Origin: Gammaproteobacteria bacterium
GTDB lineage: Bacteria; Pseudomonadota; Gammaproteobacteria; Eutrophobiales; Eutrophobiaceae
Assembly: GCA_018676275.1 (NCBI GenBank)
Contig: JABHFC010000392.1
Span: 1-7,821, forward strand
Reading direction: 5' to 3'
Length of the DNA stretch: 7,821 bases
Position numbers and translations under genes: made by a program. The notes under the pieces are model-generated. The model was not told the DNA's origin. It worked only from the letters and a program-made list of their open reading frames with translations, and did not search any database. Of the stretch, positions 5,674 through 7,821 are shown one piece after another (the first letter of the stretch is position 1; the number at the start of each line of letters is the position of its first letter).

Positions 5674-5988
5674 TTAGTTTACCCACACGCCATTAGTTAC
5701 CACGCAATCTATAGCATCTAGACACATATGAATAGACAAACCAATACCTATGTAACGGGTCCTGGGTAAAAAACAAAGCGCAATATATAACAGCACAAGC
5801 CAAGGGTGATGTAACGGGTGGAATCCAATGCTACAGCGGTCAGGATCATATATAGGGTTGGCAATCAGGTGATCGAGATCCACTAGCATTGTCGCAACCA
5901 TTGCAAGATAAGCGTGCTTCCAGCGCTTATGAAAGAAGACTCCCGTCACTATGCCAGGAACCAGAAAATGTAATGCTATGTGAAACAT
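5674..5988 (-). CDS. DUF6122 family membrane protein
   Basis: This 104-residue protein is mostly hydrophobic, with membrane segments near 5-19, 26-36, 63-74 and 78-96. Conserved polar residues lie in or at the membrane: H7, D37-x-D39-H40 (in LVDLDHLIANP), RCSIGFHPLHH (51-61) and H87, D91, D94 near the end. This His/Asp pattern resembles that of small membrane metal-dependent hydrolase-like families, but no activity is known to me. The length is normal for the family. The ATG at 5988 has GGAG about 10 bases upstream. It is first in a two-gene unit with the VOC gene. Its ATG lies 25 bases after the degenerate attC at 6014-6079, the same spacing seen for genes after attC sites elsewhere in this array, so it could be the last cassette or the first chromosomal gene. 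Confidence 0.8.
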   Translation of the reverse strand: MFHIALHFLVPGIVTGVFFHKRWKHAYLAMVATMLVDLDHLIANPIYDPDRCSIGFHPLHHPWLVLLYIALCFLPRTRYIGIGLSIHMCLDAIDCVVTNGVWVN

Positions 5989-6013
5989 ATGGACGTGACT
6001 CCAGCTCCCGCGG

Positions 6014-6079
6014 ACCTAATGTTTACGCTCACTTGCCATTGCGTTTTTGCGATAGGCAATGTGGAACGCCTTGTTATAC
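6014..6079 (-). other. Degenerate attC-like site at the left end of the cassette array
   Basis: Directly after the stop of the GNAT at 6083, the minus strand has GTATAAC (6079-6073), an R''-type core. After 52 bases comes ATTAGGT (6020-6014), an R' core in which the conserved first G is A. Between them TTGCC pairs with GGCAA and CAC with GTG, separated by one bulged base, as in the L boxes. Length (66 bases) fits attC. The changed core base suggests a worn site or a less recombinogenic one. Confidence 0.5.
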
Positions 6080-6082
6080 GTT

Positions 6083-6619
6083 TCACCAGTACTCTTGTTT
6101 ATTTAGTGCCCCGACGCATTTCGTAAGCCCAACTTCTGTAGCAATAGCTTCATTTTTCAGTGTCTGAGCGAGCCAACCGTCCGGGTAAGTTAACTTTTGG
6201 GGAGCTTTTACGACATCTTCACTAATTTTCACGAAGCCTATTTTTGAATAGAAGTCGGGATCTCCGTAGGTAAACACCAACTCTACACCATGCGATCGAA
6301 GTTCTTGAATACCAAACTTTATCAACTGTTGACCCAGCCCCTTACCCTGCTGCAGGCTCGCAACTGCTACTGGAGAAAGAATAAATGCGATTTTACCGCT
6401 TGGAAGTATAAGGCGGCTAAAAAATATACAAGCAGCAATTCTTCCGTCGGAAATGCTGACATAGCCCAATAAGTCATTTGAATCAGTCGTAGCTATCAAT
6501 TCCCTTACTAGTTGCCCAATAACCTGTCCTTCTTCCTGGCCTTCAGAATCAGAAAACACATCAGTAAACAGTTTGATAACTTTCTTTGAGTGTTCTGGGC
6601 TATAGGCTATGAGCTTCAT
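6083..6619 (-). CDS. GNAT acetyltransferase, YhbS-like
   Basis: This 178-residue GNAT has the strand LSPVAV (81-86), then the acetyl-CoA pyrophosphate loop QQGKGLG (90-96). It also has the segment YGDPDFYSKIGF (118-129), a hallmark of the YhbS branch, whose members act on unknown small molecules or peptides. The ATG at 6619 has an AAGGG ribosome site 7 bases before it. It lies in the integron-like array: an attC half-site is 58 bases upstream and an attC-like site begins 3 bases past its stop. GNAT genes are common cassette cargo. The C-terminal about 35 residues extend past the core fold. Family certain; substrate unknown. Confidence 0.9.
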   Translation of the reverse strand: MKLIAYSPEHSKKVIKLFTDVFSDSEGQEEGQVIGQLVRELIATTDSNDLLGYVSISDGRIAACIFFSRLILPSGKIAFILSPVAVASLQQGKGLGQQLIKFGIQELRSHGVELVFTYGDPDFYSKIGFVKISEDVVKAPQKLTYPDGWLAQTLKNEAIATEVGLTKCVGALNKQEYW

Positions 6620-6677
6620 TCATTTACCCTTGTGAAATGTGAAACATGCTTGCTCATAAGGCCCGTTGTTGCTGCTT

Positions 6678-6684
6678 GTTAAGC
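6678..6684 (-). other. attC half-site (R'' core) overlapping the stop of the Ddn-like gene
   Basis: GCTTAAC on the minus strand fits RYYYAAC fully and overlaps the TAA of the upstream gene. It is exactly complementary to GTTAAGC (7196-7190) at the other end of the same cassette. A convincing L' box and R' core were not found in the 58 bases before the next ATG, so the right half of this attC seems lost or too diverged to see. Confidence 0.5.
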
Positions 6685-7167
6685 TCTTCCATCTAATGTG
6701 AATTCAACTATCTTGATTATTCTACTAAACTCGATAACTTCTTGTTCAGAGCCATCCATTTCATAGCCAGATAATCTCGCTACACCTTTTATCGAGTTAG
6801 GATGCGCCTTTACATACCTCAACAACACTTTTGTTGCTTCATCTGCGGATAAGATTCTTGCAGTCGCCCTATACTCCGTGTTTTTTAGTGTGACAAAAAC
6901 TGATTTATTAGCTGAAATATTCTTAAACCACTGAGACCTCTCCCCAAAGCCTGATGCTGAGTATACCTTTCTGTTGTTTTTATCCTGGTCGATAACTTCG
7001 ATGACGGTTTCTTTCAGGTTTCCTGACTTTGTTCCCCAATGTTTCAAATGGATAAATCTCTCACCCAATAGAAAACCTAGCTTAAAGCGATATAGATATA
7101 TTGGCGCCCTGAATAATTTGAGTTTTAAGCCTTTAGGAGGTGCTGGCTCGCCTATTTTCCTTAGCAT
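6679..7167 (-). CDS. Deazaflavin/F420-dependent nitroreductase-family (Ddn, DUF385-like) split-barrel protein
   Basis: This 162-residue protein has the family sequence pattern: LGFLLGERFIHLKHWGTKSG (31-50), then a strand region ETVIEVI (53-59). VYSASGFGERSQWFKNI (68-84) follows, then the strand with R99-A-T-A-R103 and the closing helix YVKAHPNSIKGVARLSGYE (118-136). Actinobacterial relatives reduce substrates with F420H2. Gammaproteobacteria generally lack F420, so a flavin, haem or unknown ligand may be used here. The ATG at 7167 lies 22 bases after the attC core, with only a weak GGGA ribosome site. It has no promoter of its own in view, as expected of a cassette gene. Family call good; cofactor and substrate unknown. 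Confidence 0.82.
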   Translation of the reverse strand: MLRKIGEPAPPKGLKLKLFRAPIYLYRFKLGFLLGERFIHLKHWGTKSGNLKETVIEVIDQDKNNRKVYSASGFGERSQWFKNISANKSVFVTLKNTEYRATARILSADEATKVLLRYVKAHPNSIKGVARLSGYEMDGSEQEVIEFSRIIKIVEFTLDGRA

Positions 7168-7189
7168 ATTAGATCCCGAAACTATTTAT

Positions 7190-7264
7190 GCTTAACGCTT
7201 CAATAACCGGCGCAGCTTTACTGCGTTCGGCGCCAAAGACGCGTAGTTGATTGACTTGTTATGT
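7190..7264 (-). other. Integron attC recombination site (complete)
   Basis: On the minus (top) strand it runs from ACATAAC (7264-7258) to GTTAAGC (7196-7190), 75 bases. TAAC/GTTA pair. After a 3-base unpaired spacer, TCAAT (minus 7254-7250) and AAC (7248-7246) pair with ATTGA (7204-7200) and GTT (7207-7205), with one extra base at 7249. That extra base is G on the plus (bottom) strand, as in known attC sites folded for integrase. The centre holds a CGCAG/CTGCG hairpin. It lies 14 bases after the GNAT stop. Confidence 0.85.
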
Positions 7265-7780
7265 GTGCCGTTTAATATTTACTCTAAGTTCAGTTTCATT
7301 TCTATCATTGATTTTCCAAAGCCCACTTTTTCGTAGGCCCTAATAGCCGCCTCATTTTCACTATAAACGTCTAAGTAGCAGTCAGATATGCCTTGGCTTT
7401 TACTCCAATGGATAAGTTTCTCAACGATCTTTTTATTTATTCCGCGACCGCGATATTCGGGGACCACATACATAAAGCCAAGATAAGAATGAACGTCGTG
7501 CGTCAGTGATTGTTTAGATGCTCTAATTTGAGCATAGCCAGAGCCAACAACTCTACCCTTAACTTCTGCTACAAGGAGGTGCGACTTACTGTTAGTTAGC
7601 AAGTCTTTTAAGTCGTAATAGGATGCACCAACCAATTTTATCGTTGAATTATATGGGCGCTCTGCTTCCAGTACTTTCTGCTCAAATTCAAGTAAAACGG
7701 ACTCATCTCCTAATGATGCTTCTCTTAGATTAATTTCTTCCATTTTACCTAGCACTTGCTTTGGCCTAATTTACACATAA
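7196..7780 (-). mobile_element. Gene cassette carrying a GNAT gene
   Basis: The unit between two integrase crossover points (G^TT) contains one gene and one attC. Its 5' core GTTATGT (7781-7775) is exactly complementary to its own 3' core ACATAAC (7264-7258), while it matches the neighbouring R' (GTTAAGC) less well. That reciprocal fit is what remains when a circular cassette with a perfectly paired site is inserted. The next cassette (7195 leftward, Ddn-like gene) shows the same match, GTTAAGC with GCTTAAC. Confidence 0.7.
7279..7743 (-). CDS. GNAT acetyltransferase in an integron-like cassette
   Basis: From the ATG at 7743 this is a 154-residue protein. It holds a full GNAT fold: an opening strand INLREAS (4-10), LLVAEVKGRVVGSG (56-69), MYVVPEYRGRGI (91-102) with the acetyl-CoA loop around RGRG, and the final ENEAAIRAYEKVGF (129-142). 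An alternative GTG start at 7755 would add four residues. It has AGG at 9 bases, while the ATG has AGG at only 4 bases. I prefer the ATG, because the fold begins right after it and ATG is the stronger start codon. It follows the GTTATGT core at 7775-7781 by about 30 bases and is followed by the complete attC. Substrate unknown. Confidence 0.9.
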   Translation of the reverse strand: MEEINLREASLGDESVLLEFEQKVLEAERPYNSTIKLVGASYYDLKDLLTNSKSHLLVAEVKGRVVGSGYAQIRASKQSLTHDVHSYLGFMYVVPEYRGRGINKKIVEKLIHWSKSQGISDCYLDVYSENEAAIRAYEKVGFGKSMIEMKLNLE

Positions 7781-7821
7781 CAGTTTATTCTACGGCTATG
7801 GCCGTATATATATCAGGTCGG
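7775..7821 (-). other. R' end of a further attC, cut by the right edge
   Basis: The minus strand shows a perfect 6-base stem TACGGC/GCCGTA with a 4-base loop (7806-7791), then a short A/T-rich link, then GTTATGT (7781-7775). The core sits just ahead of the GNAT gene, as the upstream cassette's attC should. The left arm (R'' and L'') would be beyond 7821, and the 15 bases visible past the hairpin do not yet pair with the L' side, so the fold cannot be confirmed. Confidence 0.45.

Noticed and set aside
5889..6167. Plus-strand open frame spanning the attC-like site
   Set aside because: It overlaps the DUF6122 and GNAT genes and the attC, in the opposite direction; its translation is low in structure and unlike any family.

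Overview
The window looks like chromosomal DNA of an AT-leaning gammaproteobacterium, perhaps marine. This rests on protein families and genome style (DUF1631, a LemA/DUF2207 pair, an integron-type cassette array), not on a marker gene. Thirteen protein-coding regions are supported, one of them cut by the left edge. No rRNA, tRNA, CRISPR or insertion sequence was seen.

Left part (1-3660). The N-terminal end of a DUF1631 protein runs leftward off the window. A small all-helical protein of unknown function (760-1086, +) diverges from it across a 351-base spacer. That spacer carries what looks like a complete sigma-54 control region: a 30-base interrupted palindrome (621-650), an IHF-like site (676-688) and a -24/-12 element (706-723) that ends 36 bases before the ATG. 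Convergent to the small gene is a lemA-DUF2207 operon on the minus strand (3547 to 1105). Its first protein is membrane-anchored, and its second is a secreted/multi-membrane-segment protein with a glycine-only tail.

Middle part (3660-5990). A flavoprotein very similar to iodotyrosine deiodinase (3665-4375, +) retains the three halotyrosine-binding residues of that family. It faces a leftward run of small genes: an exported single-domain rhodanese, an ABM-type monooxygenase that starts at TTG, a VOC protein that starts at GTG and lacks the usual metal ligands, and a DUF6122 membrane protein whose stop lies one base before the VOC start.

Right part (5990-7821). Three genes in one orientation (a GNAT, an F420/Ddn-type split-barrel protein and a second GNAT) are each followed or preceded by integron attC signals. 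One attC (7190-7264) is complete, with paired R and L boxes and a single bulged base on the expected strand. The 5' core of each of the two right-hand cassettes is an exact complement of the 3' core at its own other end (GTTATGT/ACATAAC and GTTAAGC/GCTTAAC), as expected if each arrived as a separate circle. The sites become degenerate toward the left, so about 6014-6079 is probably the distal end of the array. No integrase is in the window. By orientation it would lie to the right, or this is an attC cluster without an integrase.
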